The notes under the pieces: generated by a model
What the model saw: the letters and a program-made list of their open reading frames with translations, nothing else
What the model was told of the DNA's origin: nothing
Database searches by the model: none
Assembly: GCA_017616015.1 (NCBI GenBank)
Contig: JAFZYY010000006.1
Coordinates: forward strand, 145,368-209,367
DNA from: Alphaproteobacteria bacterium
GTDB taxonomy: Bacteria; Pseudomonadota; Alphaproteobacteria; CAAGCB01; CAG-977
Direction: 5' to 3'
DNA: 64,000 bases
Program-made: the position numbers and the translations under genes
In this document: positions 1 to 9,269 of the stretch, piece by piece
How the letters are laid out: every line of letters starts with the position of its first letter
Position numbering within the stretch: the first letter of the stretch is position 1

Positions 1-233
1 GTATTCAAATCGGTCAAAGAGACTTCTTCGTCAAACCACTTGCCGTTTTTTTCCATTTCCGTCATTTCGTTGATGTTAAACAAATACATGTGCCCGTCGT
101 CGCCGCGGACGGTAAACGTGTTTTCCGCCGCCGCGATTTGTTCCACCGTGCCGAACGTTTTCATGCCGTCGGCAAAAGCCGGACAAGCCGTCGCGCAAAA
201 CAAAACCAATCCTGTCAATACTTCTTTTTTCAT
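1..233 (-). CDS. Secreted small protein, 3' end outside window (partial)
   Basis: The reading frame starts at ATG 231-233 behind a good ribosome binding site (GGGAGG, about 6 nt upstream) and runs off the left edge after 77 codons. The first 21 residues form a signal peptide (KK, then a hydrophobic core, ending AFA) with probable cleavage before Asp22. The mature part begins with a short beta-rich stretch (KTFGTVEQIAAAENTFTVRG), as in small periplasmic OB-fold-like proteins, but no family can be assigned from the fragment. It lies 69 nt downstream of the deaminase gene on the same strand and may be co-transcribed with it. Function unknown. Confidence 0.7.
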   Translation of the reverse strand, partial: MKKEVLTGLVLFCATACPAFADGMKTFGTVEQIAAAENTFTVRGDDGHMYLFNINEMTEMEKNGKWFDEEVSLTDLN

Positions 234-302
234 CTGATTTCCTCCCTTTCACAACACGGTTAAATTATCAAAAACCGGAGAAAAAATCAGGCTGGCAGAA
301 GG

Positions 303-740
303 TTATCTGTCCGACGGTATTATATCAACCTTCACGCCGGCTTCCTCCAGAATGGTTTTTGCCAGATTGAAGTTTTCCAGCCACCGGTCGGGAATCGGCT
401 TGTCCTCGACGACAACGCGTTTGATGCCGGACTGAATGATCGCCCCCGCACAGCGCGAGCACGGCAGGTACGGATAGACGTAAATCGTGCAACCGGCAAC
501 TGATTTCGGCGCGGTTAAAATCGCGTTGGCTTCCGCATGAACAATCAGTTCATACTTTAATTCCCGCTTGTTCAGGCGTTCTTCCGTATCTTCGACTCCG
601 ATCGGCAATCCGTTAAAGCCGACGGAAACAATGCGTTTTTTATCGTCAACGATGACCGCGCCGACCTGCGAGGACGGATCTTTCGACCATGTCGCGACCA
701 ACTGAGCCAAATCAAAAAAGCGTTTTTGCCATTTATCCAT
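303..740 (-). CDS. dCMP deaminase family protein (zinc-dependent cytidylate deaminase)
   Basis: A 145-residue protein with the cytidine/deoxycytidylate deaminase zinc signature: HAEAN near residue 68, where His is a zinc ligand and Glu the proton shuttle, and PCSRC near residue 93 with two Cys ligands. The family deaminates dCMP to dUMP in the cytosol and so feeds thymidylate synthesis; some members act on other nucleotides. Length and N-terminus (FFDLAQLVATWSKDPSSQVGA) fit the dCMP deaminase/ComEB group rather than tRNA adenosine deaminase TadA. AGGAG precedes the ATG. It is divergent from mtnN, with 124 nt between the two starts. Confidence 0.85.
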   Translation of the reverse strand: MDKWQKRFFDLAQLVATWSKDPSSQVGAVIVDDKKRIVSVGFNGLPIGVEDTEERLNKRELKYELIVHAEANAILTAPKSVAGCTIYVYPYLPCSRCAGAIIQSGIKRVVVEDKPIPDRWLENFNLAKTILEEAGVKVDIIPSDR

Positions 741-864
741 AATGCGTTCTCCTCAAACATTGAAAGCATCATAACAATCTTTCGGTATACCGACAATAAA
801 AAGACTTAACAAAACGAATGCGTTTCGCTACTTTGAATGAAAACAACTTTAAAAGGAAAAAACC

Positions 865-1548
865 ATGAAACCGATTATTGCCGTCCTGTGTCCGATGCCC
901 ATGGAATTCAACGCCGTCGAAAAAGCGTTCGGAAAATTGGGAGAAACGCTTGAAACCGTGTTTGAAGAAAAACGTTTCGACCATAACGGTCTGGACGTCA
1001 TTCTGGCGCGCTGCGGCGTCGGCAAGACTTTCGCCGCGGCAAAAGCGCAAAAACTGATTCAGACTTACGAACCCGATCATTTGTTTGTCTGCGGTGTTGC
1101 CGGCGCAATTTCGGAAAAACTGAATGTTTTCGACGTTGTCGTTCCGAACCGCGTCGTTCACGGAGACGTCTGTTTCGGCGACACGTACAGTCCGACGGAC
1201 GTAACGGAATCCTCGATGGAATTTTTCGAAGGCAAACCGGGATTTTCCCAAACGGCTTATCTGCCGGAACGGCTGAACGCCCCGTATGAATCGGGAACGC
1301 TCGCCACGATCGACTTCTTTGCCGAAGAAAAGGAAAAAGACTTTCTGGAAGAAAAGTTCAACGCCGTCTGCATTGATATGGAAAGCGCCGCCGTTGCGCA
1401 AATCGCGACGCTGTGGAACATTCCCGTCACCGTGATTCGGGCGATTTCCGACAACAGAAAACACACTTTGGGCGACTTTGAAACAAACGCGCCGAAAGCC
1501 TGCGATCTTGCGGCGCAAGCTTTGTTAACGTTGTTAAAAAACATCTAA
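865..1548 (+). CDS. mtnN: 5'-methylthioadenosine/S-adenosylhomocysteine nucleosidase
   Basis: A 227-residue nucleoside phosphorylase-fold protein. It hydrolyses the N-glycosidic bond of methylthioadenosine and S-adenosylhomocysteine, releasing adenine for methyl-donor recycling. Family marks visible: N-terminal AVLCPMPMEFNAVEKAF with the catalytic-region Glu, the glycine-rich ARCGVGKTFAA and VCGVAGAI stretches, IDMESAAVAQIA with the ribose-binding Met-Glu, and RAISDN with the catalytic Asp. Length matches the family. Start ATG follows AAAAGGAAAAAACC. The stop overlaps by 4 nt the end of the convergent sixA-like gene. Confidence 0.9.
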   Translation: MKPIIAVLCPMPMEFNAVEKAFGKLGETLETVFEEKRFDHNGLDVILARCGVGKTFAAAKAQKLIQTYEPDHLFVCGVAGAISEKLNVFDVVVPNRVVHGDVCFGDTYSPTDVTESSMEFFEGKPGFSQTAYLPERLNAPYESGTLATIDFFAEEKEKDFLEEKFNAVCIDMESAAVAQIATLWNIPVTVIRAISDNRKHTLGDFETNAPKACDLAAQALLTLLKNI

Positions 1549-2105
1549 AGATCCGACGAATAAATAAACTCTTTGAGCCGGACAGGCGTATTGCCCAGCT
1601 TTTGCCACGGTTCCGGAATATCCAGACAAGCCAGAGCCGAGGTCGGAAATCCGTCCGCGATCCGATGTGCATACAACTCTTCGCCCGCCGGATTCCAATC
1701 ACAGACCATCGGTAAAAACTCCTGTAATCCGGGATTGTGACCGATAACAAGCACTTCGCGCTTATCCGGCGCGGTACGCCTCAAAATGCGCAGAATATCA
1801 TCAGCGTCCGCCATATAAAGCGCATCGATAAAAACAACTTCCGTCGTCGCAAAAGCTTTTTTCAGCTTTATAAGCGTTTCCATCGTCCGGACGGCCGGCG
1901 AACATAAAATCAAATCGGGACGAACCTGTCTGTCAATCATCAGGTTTCGGATTTTCTTCACGTCTTTGCGGCCGCGTTTCATTAACGGACGAAATACGTC
2001 CCGATCTTCTGTTTTGCTTTTTTCCGCTTTGCCGTGACGCATCAAATACAACCGTCGGGGAAGCTTTGCTTCCGACACTGTTTCTTTCGCCTTTTTTAAA
2101 GCCAT
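1545..2105 (-). CDS. sixA: SixA-type phosphohistidine phosphatase (histidine phosphatase superfamily)
   Basis: A 186-residue histidine phosphatase. The RLYLMRHGKAEKS motif near residue 18 carries the phospho-accepting His in RHG; a second core His is in VLVIGHNPGLQEF around residue 122. SixA proteins dephosphorylate phosphohistidine on proteins such as HPt domains or PTS components; the actual substrate here cannot be read from sequence. Start ATG at 2105 follows AGAGGTG. It is convergent with mtnN (4-nt overlap) and divergent from ppk1, an interesting neighbour because both handle phosphohistidine chemistry, though no link is proven. Confidence 0.8.
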   Translation of the reverse strand: MALKKAKETVSEAKLPRRLYLMRHGKAEKSKTEDRDVFRPLMKRGRKDVKKIRNLMIDRQVRPDLILCSPAVRTMETLIKLKKAFATTEVVFIDALYMADADDILRILRRTAPDKREVLVIGHNPGLQEFLPMVCDWNPAGEELYAHRIADGFPTSALACLDIPEPWQKLGNTPVRLKEFIYSSDL

Positions 2106-2256
2106 GTCGCACCTCTTTTTGCCTCTCTTTTTCAGAATAAAAAATTCCGTAAAAAAAGGAAGATGAGCAATCGATTTAAACTTTTTTCATTCTTTTATTT
2201 TATATGAAAAAATATTATTGATTAAAGCTGATGTCTTTTGATTAAGGATTATTTTC

Positions 2257-4536
2257 ATGCCGTCAGAGCCCGTTGTTTTCTCACAGCCCGTATCCATGGA
2301 TTCCCCGTCCCGTTTTTTCAATCGGGAACTGTCCTGGCTGGCGTTCAACCAACGCGTTTTGGAAGAAGCGATGAACACGCGTTATCCTTTGCTGGAACGT
2401 TTGCGCTTTCTGGCGATTTCGGGATCCAATCTGGACGAGTTTTTTATGGTGCGCGTCGCCGGTATTTTAGCCCAGATTTACGCGGGCGTAACGACGCGTT
2501 CCGATGACGGCCTGACACCGCAGGAACAACTGGACGCGATCAACAGCCGCGTTGAAATTCTGCGCAAAACGCAGGACGAATACTTCCATATTCTGAAAAA
2601 AGAAATGGAAAAGGAACAAATTTTCCTGATTTCCAGAGATCAGCTTTCCAAACAGGACACAAAAGCCCTGAAATCCGTCTTTGAAGATTCCGTTTTTCCC
2701 GTCTTAACGCCGATTGCGTTGGATCCGGCGCACCCTTTTCCGTGGCTGGCGAATTTATCGCAATCTCTGATCTTTTCAATGAAAGACAAAAAAGGAACGG
2801 AACGCAAAGCTTTGATTCCTCTTCCGTCCAGTCTGCCGCGCTTTATCCGTCTGACAAAAAAACCCGCCCGCTTTATCGCGCTGGAAGATGTCGTCATGCA
2901 ATTCATCGGCACGATTTTTCCGAACTTTACCGTCAAACAGTCCGGTTCGTTTTCGATCGTCCGAAACAGTCTGCTGGAAGTCGATGAACGCGCCGAAGAT
3001 CTGGTGCGTCAGTTTGAAACGGCTTTAGCGCAGCAAAAACGCGGCGACGTGATCGCTTTGGTGATGAATCAGGATATGCCGGACGAATTGGCTTCCTATC
3101 TGACATATAAGCTGGACGTTGAAAGTTTCGGCGTCGTGCGTCGCAACGGTGTTTTAAGCGTGCGTTCTTTGTCGTCTTTAATCCTTTCGGAAAGAAAAGA
3201 CCTGCTGTTCAAACCTTACAAGCCCCGCCATGCCGAGCGCGTCCGTGACTTCAAAGGCGACCACTTCGCCGCTATCCGCAAAAAAGACATGGTCATTCAT
3301 CACCCTTACGAATCTTTTGAAGTCGTCGTCAAATTCCTGCGGCAGGCGGCAAAAGATCCCGACGTTGTTTCCATCAAGCAAACGCTTTACCGCACGAACA
3401 AAAACTCGCCGATTGTCAAAGCGTTAATCGACGCCGCACGCGCCGGCAAAGACGTAACCGCCGTCGTCGAGCTGCGCGCCCGTTTCGACGAGGAAGCCAA
3501 CATCAAGTGGGCGAAAGATATGGAACAAGCCGGCGTTCACGTCGTTTTCGGACTGATGAACTACAAAACGCACGCGAAAATTTCTCTGGTCACCCGCAAA
3601 GAAAACGGCAAAATGAAAAGCTACGCCCATTTCGGAACGGGCAACTATCACGAAATCACGGCGAATTTATATACGGACCTGTCGTTTTTCACCTGCGACA
3701 AACAGCTGTGCACGGACGCGGCTCTGGTGTTCAACTATCTGACCGGTTATGCACAGCCCGAAGGGTTGAAAAAGCTGGCGATCGCCCCGTTGAATCTGCG
3801 CGATAAGCTGTTGAAACTGATTGATAAGGAAATCTCGTACGCAGAAGAAGGTAAGCCGGCGAATATTTGGGCGAAAATGAATTCTTTGCTGGACGACAAG
3901 CTGATCGACGCTTTGTACCGCGCTTCGCAGGCCGGCGTAAAAATCTCTTTGGTCGTGCGCGGCATTTGCGCTTTGCGTCCGGGCATTCCCGGTTTTTCCG
4001 AAAATATCAAAGTCAAAAGCATTATCGGGCGTTTTCTGGAACACGCGCGCATTTTCTGCTTCGGCAACGGCAACAAGCTGCCTTCGCCCGACGCAAAAGT
4101 GTTTATTTCCTCCGCCGACTGGATGCAGCGCAACACGATGCACCGTGTGGAAACGCTCGTCCCCATTCAAAACGAAACCGTTCACGAACAAATCATGGGA
4201 CAAATCATGCAGGGCAACATCAAAGACGAAGCGCTGAGCTGGCTTTTGCACCCCGACATGACGTACACCCGCGTTTCCGAAAGCCCGCAAGCGTTTTCCT
4301 GTCACCAGTTCTTTATGACTCACCCCAGTCTGTCCGGACGGGGAACCGCCAAACTGCGCGGTATCGTCGCCCGCCAGAAAAAGGCTGTCCGCAAAGAGGA
4401 AAGAACCGGCGTTTTGCCGGCGGTAAAACCGAAACGGACAAGAACGGTAAAAAAAGCCGCCGCGAAGGTCGTCAAAAAAACGCCCGTCAAAAAGCAGAAA
4501 AAAATCGTCAGAAAATCTCTGGCTCAGCCTAAATAA
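2257..4536 (+). CDS. ppk1: Polyphosphate kinase 1, with lysine-rich C-terminal tail
   Basis: A 759-residue PPK1 that polymerises the gamma-phosphate of ATP into inorganic polyphosphate. The N domain begins RFFNRELSWLAFNQRVLEEA and contains GSNLDEFFMVRVAGI. The phospholipase-D-like catalytic core holds YKTHAKISLV, with the autophosphorylated His, and HFGTGNYHEITANLYTD. The second half-site has FGNGNKLPSPDAKVFISSAD. The enzyme proper ends near residue 700; after it comes a roughly 50-residue tail rich in Lys/Arg (KKAAAKVVKKTPVKKQKK), which is not part of the PPK1 fold. AAGGATT precedes ATG. Thirteen nt separate it from pap, so the two form an operon. Confidence 0.95.
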   Translation: MPSEPVVFSQPVSMDSPSRFFNRELSWLAFNQRVLEEAMNTRYPLLERLRFLAISGSNLDEFFMVRVAGILAQIYAGVTTRSDDGLTPQEQLDAINSRVEILRKTQDEYFHILKKEMEKEQIFLISRDQLSKQDTKALKSVFEDSVFPVLTPIALDPAHPFPWLANLSQSLIFSMKDKKGTERKALIPLPSSLPRFIRLTKKPARFIALEDVVMQFIGTIFPNFTVKQSGSFSIVRNSLLEVDERAEDLVRQFETALAQQKRGDVIALVMNQDMPDELASYLTYKLDVESFGVVRRNGVLSVRSLSSLILSERKDLLFKPYKPRHAERVRDFKGDHFAAIRKKDMVIHHPYESFEVVVKFLRQAAKDPDVVSIKQTLYRTNKNSPIVKALIDAARAGKDVTAVVELRARFDEEANIKWAKDMEQAGVHVVFGLMNYKTHAKISLVTRKENGKMKSYAHFGTGNYHEITANLYTDLSFFTCDKQLCTDAALVFNYLTGYAQPEGLKKLAIAPLNLRDKLLKLIDKEISYAEEGKPANIWAKMNSLLDDKLIDALYRASQAGVKISLVVRGICALRPGIPGFSENIKVKSIIGRFLEHARIFCFGNGNKLPSPDAKVFISSADWMQRNTMHRVETLVPIQNETVHEQIMGQIMQGNIKDEALSWLLHPDMTYTRVSESPQAFSCHQFFMTHPSLSGRGTAKLRGIVARQKKAVRKEERTGVLPAVKPKRTRTVKKAAAKVVKKTPVKKQKKIVRKSLAQPK

Positions 4537-4549
4537 GGATTAAACCGTC

Positions 4550-6115
4550 ATGACACATCACCGTGAAGAAGACAGCATCGAATTTGAAGTCAGCTTTTCC
4601 AATAAGGAAGAAGCCGAAATCCGCACGCGCCTGATCGCTTTGCAGGCTAAAATCAGGGAAGCGAACATTCCCGTTATCATCTTGCTGTGCGGCGTCAACG
4701 GTTCCGGCAAAAACGCCGCTTTGGGCATTCTGCGCGACTGGCTGGATCAGCGCCAGTTGGATTTGCACGCCTACGAACGCCGCGACGTGCGAAAAGATCC
4801 TATCGAATTCCGCCGCTATTGGTGCGATACGCCGATGAACGGAAAAACAGGCATTTTTGTCAGCTCGTGGTATTCCGATCCGATGGTATCCCACGCTTAC
4901 GGCAAAATTGATGATGACGGATTATACGAAAAGCTTGACGAATGTAACGCTTTTGAAAAAACATTGACCGATTCAAACGCCATTTTCTGCAAATTCTGGT
5001 TTTACAAAAACAAAAACGAACAGGAAGCTTTTTTAAACGCTCTGGACGACAGTCCTTACGAAAAATGGCGCGTCATGCCGGACGATTGGAAAAACTGCTG
5101 CATGGCGGAAAAATTCGAAGCGACGACAAAGAAAATCATTCGCTACACCGATAAAGATTACGCGCCGTGGTTCGTCATCGACAACGGCAATTTTACCGAA
5201 CGTATGCGCACCGCCCTGGATATTTTGTGTTCGCGCGTCGAAACGCAAATCGAAGAGCTGAAAAAACAAAAAAAAGCCGAAACCAAGAAAAAAGCCCCGA
5301 AGCCGAAAAAGCCGGTCTTTGTCAAAGAGCTGGACATGACGGCACAGCTTTCCAAAGAAGAATACGTCGAACAGCTGCCCTACCTGCGGGCGCGGCTGAA
5401 CGCTTTGCTGACGGAAGTCAAAAAACGCGATAAAAAAGTCATTCTGGCCTTTGAAGGTCCGGACGCTTCAGGCAAAGGCGGCGTCATCAGTCGTCTGGCG
5501 TCATCGATTTTCGTGCGCGACTGCAACATCTTCCCGATCGCCGCCCCGACCCAGGAAGAAATCAATCACAATTACCTGTGGCGGTTCTGGACGCGTCTGA
5601 CCGATCAAAAACTGCTGACCGTTTTCGATCGCACCTGGTACGGCCGCGTATTGGTCGAACGCATCGAGCACTTTGCGACCGACACGGAATGGAAGCGCGC
5701 TTACGACGAAATCAACCATTTTGAAAAACAACTGACCGACGGACGCAACATCGTTGTCAAGTTCCTGCTTTACATTACCAAGGAAGAACAGCTCGTTCGT
5801 TTCAAAGCCCGCGAGGAAACCGATTATAAGAAATGGAAAATCGGCAACGAAGACTGGCGCAACCGAGACAAATGGGAACAATACGACGAGGCTTTTGACG
5901 ATATGCTGGAAAAAACGGATACCAAATACGCGCCGTGGTTCGTCGTCGCGGACAACAACAAAAAATACGGCCGGATTCAAGCCATGCGATTGCTTTGCGA
6001 GCATCTGGAAAAAGTATTGGACTACAATCCCTGCGAAGATATTCCCGCGCCAGAAAAAGAAAAAGAACTTCCAAAGACGAAAAAAAATAAGAAAAAAAAG
6101 AAAAAATCAGCATAA
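4550..6115 (+). CDS. pap: Two-domain PPK2-family polyphosphate:AMP phosphotransferase
   Basis: A 521-residue tandem PPK2 protein, the size and layout of class II polyphosphate:AMP phosphotransferases, which use polyphosphate to make ADP from AMP. Domain 1 (about 30-235) has a variant Walker A, GVNGSGKNAA. Domain 2 (about 265-495) has the canonical FEGPDASGKGG with the Walker B-like region TVFDRTWYGRVLVER. In this family the C-terminal domain carries activity and the N-terminal copy is often degenerate. A lysine-rich linker (KKQKKAETKKKAPKPKK) joins the domains and the protein ends in KKNKKKKKKSA. The AAGGATT ribosome site lies within the 13-nt gap after ppk1. Confidence 0.92.
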   Translation: MTHHREEDSIEFEVSFSNKEEAEIRTRLIALQAKIREANIPVIILLCGVNGSGKNAALGILRDWLDQRQLDLHAYERRDVRKDPIEFRRYWCDTPMNGKTGIFVSSWYSDPMVSHAYGKIDDDGLYEKLDECNAFEKTLTDSNAIFCKFWFYKNKNEQEAFLNALDDSPYEKWRVMPDDWKNCCMAEKFEATTKKIIRYTDKDYAPWFVIDNGNFTERMRTALDILCSRVETQIEELKKQKKAETKKKAPKPKKPVFVKELDMTAQLSKEEYVEQLPYLRARLNALLTEVKKRDKKVILAFEGPDASGKGGVISRLASSIFVRDCNIFPIAAPTQEEINHNYLWRFWTRLTDQKLLTVFDRTWYGRVLVERIEHFATDTEWKRAYDEINHFEKQLTDGRNIVVKFLLYITKEEQLVRFKAREETDYKKWKIGNEDWRNRDKWEQYDEAFDDMLEKTDTKYAPWFVVADNNKKYGRIQAMRLLCEHLEKVLDYNPCEDIPAPEKEKELPKTKKNKKKKKKSA

Positions 6116-6209
6116 ATTTCTTTTAATTACGGAAATTCAACGGTATAAGAATAAGACTTAAAGTTACGGATTCTATCCGAAGGTTTTTATTTTATTACCG
6201 GAGTTTTCC

Positions 6210-7439
6210 ATGAGAGAAGCTATTCAGGTTGATCAAAAATTGCCCCTTTTGCAGGCATTGCCGCTTTCTTTGCAGCACTTGTTTGCCATGTTCGGCGCGA
6301 ACGTTCTCGTTCCCATTCTGCTGGGCATCGATCCCGCCATCGTTCTGTTGTTCAACGGTATCGGCACGTTATTATATATCCTGATCACCAAAAAGATGAT
6401 CCCCGTTTATCTGGGCGCGTCCTCCGCGTTCATTGCCTGCGGACAACTGGTCATCTCAAAATACGGTTATGCGGACGCTTTAGGCGGATTTATCGCCGTC
6501 GGTATCGCGTTCGTTCTTGTTTCCGCCATTATTGCCAAAGTCGGCTATAAATGGGTTTACGCCATTCTGCCTCCGGCTTCCATCGGCGCGGTCATCGCCG
6601 TCATCGGTCTGGCTTTAGGGCCTATCGCCGCCAGAATGTCCGGCCTGACGGCAGAGCATATGGATCCCGCCACGGTTTCCACCGCGCTGTTCACGTTGGC
6701 CGTTACAGTCTTCGGATATGTTTTCTTTAAAGGTTTCCTGTCAATCATTCCGATTCTGATCGGTATCGTTTCCGGTTATATCTTTGCCGCCTTCATGGGA
6801 CTGGTTGATTTTTCGTTGGTAACGGCCGCTCCGTGGTTTTCGTTCCCGACATTTACGGCGCCCGTTTATAACCCGAGTGCCATCGCCATCATTCTGCCGG
6901 TCGCTCTGGTTTGCGTCGCGGAACATATCGGCGATCTGATCGTCGTCAGTTCGGTCGTCGGAAACGATCTGTTGAAACAACCCGGTTTGCACCGTTCCTT
7001 CTTCGGCAACGGTTTGTCCGTGATTCTGTCCGGTTTCTGCGGTTCGACCCCGAACACGACATATTCCGAAAACGTCAGCGTTCTGGCCATTACCCGCATT
7101 TTCAGCGTTTATGTCATCGCCGGCGCCGCCGTCTTTTCGATTTTACTGTCGTTCCTGGGTAAATTTTCAGCGTTAATCCGCACGATTCCCGATTCCGTGA
7201 TCGGCGGCGTTTCCCTGTTGCTGTTCGGCGTAATCGCCACGTCCGGTATCAGAACGCTGATGGAACAGAAGATTGATTATAACAAGCCGGCCAATCTGGT
7301 TCTGACCTCTATTGTTCTGATCGTCGGTGTTTCCGGCGCAAAGATCAGCATTGGCACCGCCACCTTTGAAGGTATGGCTTTGGCGGCGATCTTCGCCGTG
7401 ATCTTGGGCGGTGTTTTCAAACTGTTCAAAAAGATCTAA
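6210..7439 (+). CDS. uraA: Uracil/xanthine permease (NCS2 family)
   Basis: A 409-residue integral inner-membrane protein of the nucleobase:cation symporter-2 family, with about 12-14 hydrophobic segments. It opens with LPLLQALPLSLQHLFAMFGA, typical of UraA. The QH at residues about 24-25 and the later AEHIGDLIVVSSVVGNDLL, which carries the substrate-binding Glu, are family hallmarks, as is STPNTTYSENVSVLAITRI. It probably imports uracil with protons. CCGGAG precedes the ATG. Uup starts 6 nt after its stop, so the two are likely co-transcribed. Confidence 0.92.
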   Translation: MREAIQVDQKLPLLQALPLSLQHLFAMFGANVLVPILLGIDPAIVLLFNGIGTLLYILITKKMIPVYLGASSAFIACGQLVISKYGYADALGGFIAVGIAFVLVSAIIAKVGYKWVYAILPPASIGAVIAVIGLALGPIAARMSGLTAEHMDPATVSTALFTLAVTVFGYVFFKGFLSIIPILIGIVSGYIFAAFMGLVDFSLVTAAPWFSFPTFTAPVYNPSAIAIILPVALVCVAEHIGDLIVVSSVVGNDLLKQPGLHRSFFGNGLSVILSGFCGSTPNTTYSENVSVLAITRIFSVYVIAGAAVFSILLSFLGKFSALIRTIPDSVIGGVSLLLFGVIATSGIRTLMEQKIDYNKPANLVLTSIVLIVGVSGAKISIGTATFEGMALAAIFAVILGGVFKLFKKI

Positions 7440-7445
7440 TCCGAT

Positions 7446-9263
7446 ATGGATTCTGACGCCCCGATTTACACGATAAGAGATGCTTATCTGCATTTCGGGG
7501 CGCGTTCTTTATTTTCCGGACTGGAATTATATCTGACAAAGAACGCCAGATATTGTCTGGTCGGCCGCAACGGATCGGGCAAATCGACTTTGCTGAAAGT
7601 CATTGCCGGTCAGCAGGAAGCGGACAAAGCGGAAATCTTTATCCAACCGGGAACGGTTGTTTCTTACATGGCGCAGGACGACGAGCTTTCGGGCTTTGCC
7701 TCCCTGCGCGATGTCGTTTTATCGGGGTTAACCAAAGAACAACGCCTGACAGAGGAATATAAAGCCGATATTCTGATCGAAAAATTCGGCATTGCCGCAA
7801 ACGCCAACCCGAAAACGGCTTCCGGCGGTGAGCGTAAAAAAGCCGCTTTGGCGCGAGCCCTTATCAACGATCCCGACATTCTGCTGTTGGACGAACCGAC
7901 CAATCACATGGACATCGCGGCCATTGAACAACTGGAAGAAACGCTTTCCAAATTCACCGGCGCTTTGGTCGTCATCAGCCACGACAAAACTTTCTTAAAA
8001 CGCGTTTCGGATAACACCATCTGGCTTGATCGCGGTATTGTCCGCATGCTGAACAAAGGCTTTGACGCTTTCGGAGATTGGCAGGAACGCATTTATGAAC
8101 AGGAAGATACGGAGCGCCGGCGCCTGAACAAGAAAATAGAGGCAGAAACCGAATGGCTGCACAAAGGCGTTACTGCGCGGCGCAGACGCAATCAGGGACG
8201 TTTGCATAAGTTATATGATCTGCGAAACGAACGGCGCGAACAGATAAAGAAAACCGGTTCGGTAGACTTAAACATCGATCAGGGCGAAATCAAAACAAAC
8301 CTGATTATCGAAGCCAAAAACATTTCAAAATCCTTCGGTGAAAGAACCATTGTTTCCGGATTTTCCCTGCGGTTGATGCGCGGTAACAAAATCGGTATCG
8401 TCGGCGCGAACGGTGTCGGAAAAACAACGCTTTTGCGCATGCTGACCGGACGGCTGGAACCGGATACGGGCTTTGTCCGTCAGGCGCGCAATCTGCAGGA
8501 AGTTTACTTTGACCAAAACCGCGCGGCTTTGGATCCGACGAAGACATTAAAAGAAACGCTCTGTCCCGACGGCGGCGATTACGTTTTTGTTCTTGGAGAA
8601 AGCCGGCATGTTCGCTCTTATCTGAAAGATTTCCTTTTTTCTCCCACTCAGGCGGACACCCCCGTTTCCGTTCTGTCCGGCGGCGAAAAAAACAGACTTT
8701 TGCTGGCTCGGGAACTAGCTAAACCGTCCAATTTTCTGGTACTGGACGAACCGACCAACGATCTGGACATGGACACGCTTGATTTGTTGCAGGAAGCTCT
8801 TGCCAACTACAAAGGCACCGTCCTGATTGTAAGCCATGACCGCGATTTTTTGGATAACACGGCAACCTCTTTACTGTATATGGCCGGAGACGGCAGCGTT
8901 GTCGAATATGTCGATTCCTGTTCGAATATGTTGGCAAAAATCAAAGAAAAAGAAGAAAGAATTAAACCCGCGGCAAAACTCGTCGAAAAGAAAGAAAAGC
9001 CTGTCCGCTCCGCCTCTAACCAAGCTCCGCGTTTATCTTACAAAGACAAGCGATTGCTGGAGTTACTGCCGGACGAAATCACCGCTTTGGAACAACAAAT
9101 CAAAACGCTGGAAAGCAAACTGTCCGAGCCGGATCTTTACGCCCGCTCCGCAACGGAATTCGAACAAACGGCCGATGCGTTGGAAAAAGCCAAACAGCAG
9201 CTTGACGAAAAAGAAACCAAGTGGCTGGAATTAAACTTGCTGGCGGAAAAAAATCCCTCTTAA
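7446..9263 (+). CDS. uup: ABC-F ATPase, Uup type
   Basis: A 605-residue soluble protein with two ABC ATPase domains and no membrane segment. Walker A motifs are GRNGSGKST (about 40) and GANGVGKTT (about 322). The signatures are SGGERKK and LSGGEKNR, with Walker B LLLDEPTNHMD and LVLDEPTNDLD. The inter-domain linker (about 215-265) is charged and Arg-rich. The C-terminus from about 520 is a predicted coiled coil (DEITALEQQIKTLESKLSEP), which marks the Uup subgroup rather than EttA. ABC-F proteins act on ribosomes, and Uup also influences DNA transactions. There is no strong Shine-Dalgarno; translation may depend on termination of uraA 6 nt upstream. Confidence 0.9.
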   Translation: MDSDAPIYTIRDAYLHFGARSLFSGLELYLTKNARYCLVGRNGSGKSTLLKVIAGQQEADKAEIFIQPGTVVSYMAQDDELSGFASLRDVVLSGLTKEQRLTEEYKADILIEKFGIAANANPKTASGGERKKAALARALINDPDILLLDEPTNHMDIAAIEQLEETLSKFTGALVVISHDKTFLKRVSDNTIWLDRGIVRMLNKGFDAFGDWQERIYEQEDTERRRLNKKIEAETEWLHKGVTARRRRNQGRLHKLYDLRNERREQIKKTGSVDLNIDQGEIKTNLIIEAKNISKSFGERTIVSGFSLRLMRGNKIGIVGANGVGKTTLLRMLTGRLEPDTGFVRQARNLQEVYFDQNRAALDPTKTLKETLCPDGGDYVFVLGESRHVRSYLKDFLFSPTQADTPVSVLSGGEKNRLLLARELAKPSNFLVLDEPTNDLDMDTLDLLQEALANYKGTVLIVSHDRDFLDNTATSLLYMAGDGSVVEYVDSCSNMLAKIKEKEERIKPAAKLVEKKEKPVRSASNQAPRLSYKDKRLLELLPDEITALEQQIKTLESKLSEPDLYARSATEFEQTADALEKAKQQLDEKETKWLELNLLAEKNPS

Positions 9264-9269
9264 AACCGA

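Noticed and set aside
769..1518. 249-codon minus-strand frame opposite mtnN
   Set aside because: Overlaps the complete mtnN gene, Phe/Arg-rich composition typical of an antisense shadow.
7446..9263. Uup gene as an ABC antibiotic-resistance protein
   Set aside because: The C-terminal coiled coil and short inter-domain linker match the housekeeping Uup group, so there is no basis for a resistance call.
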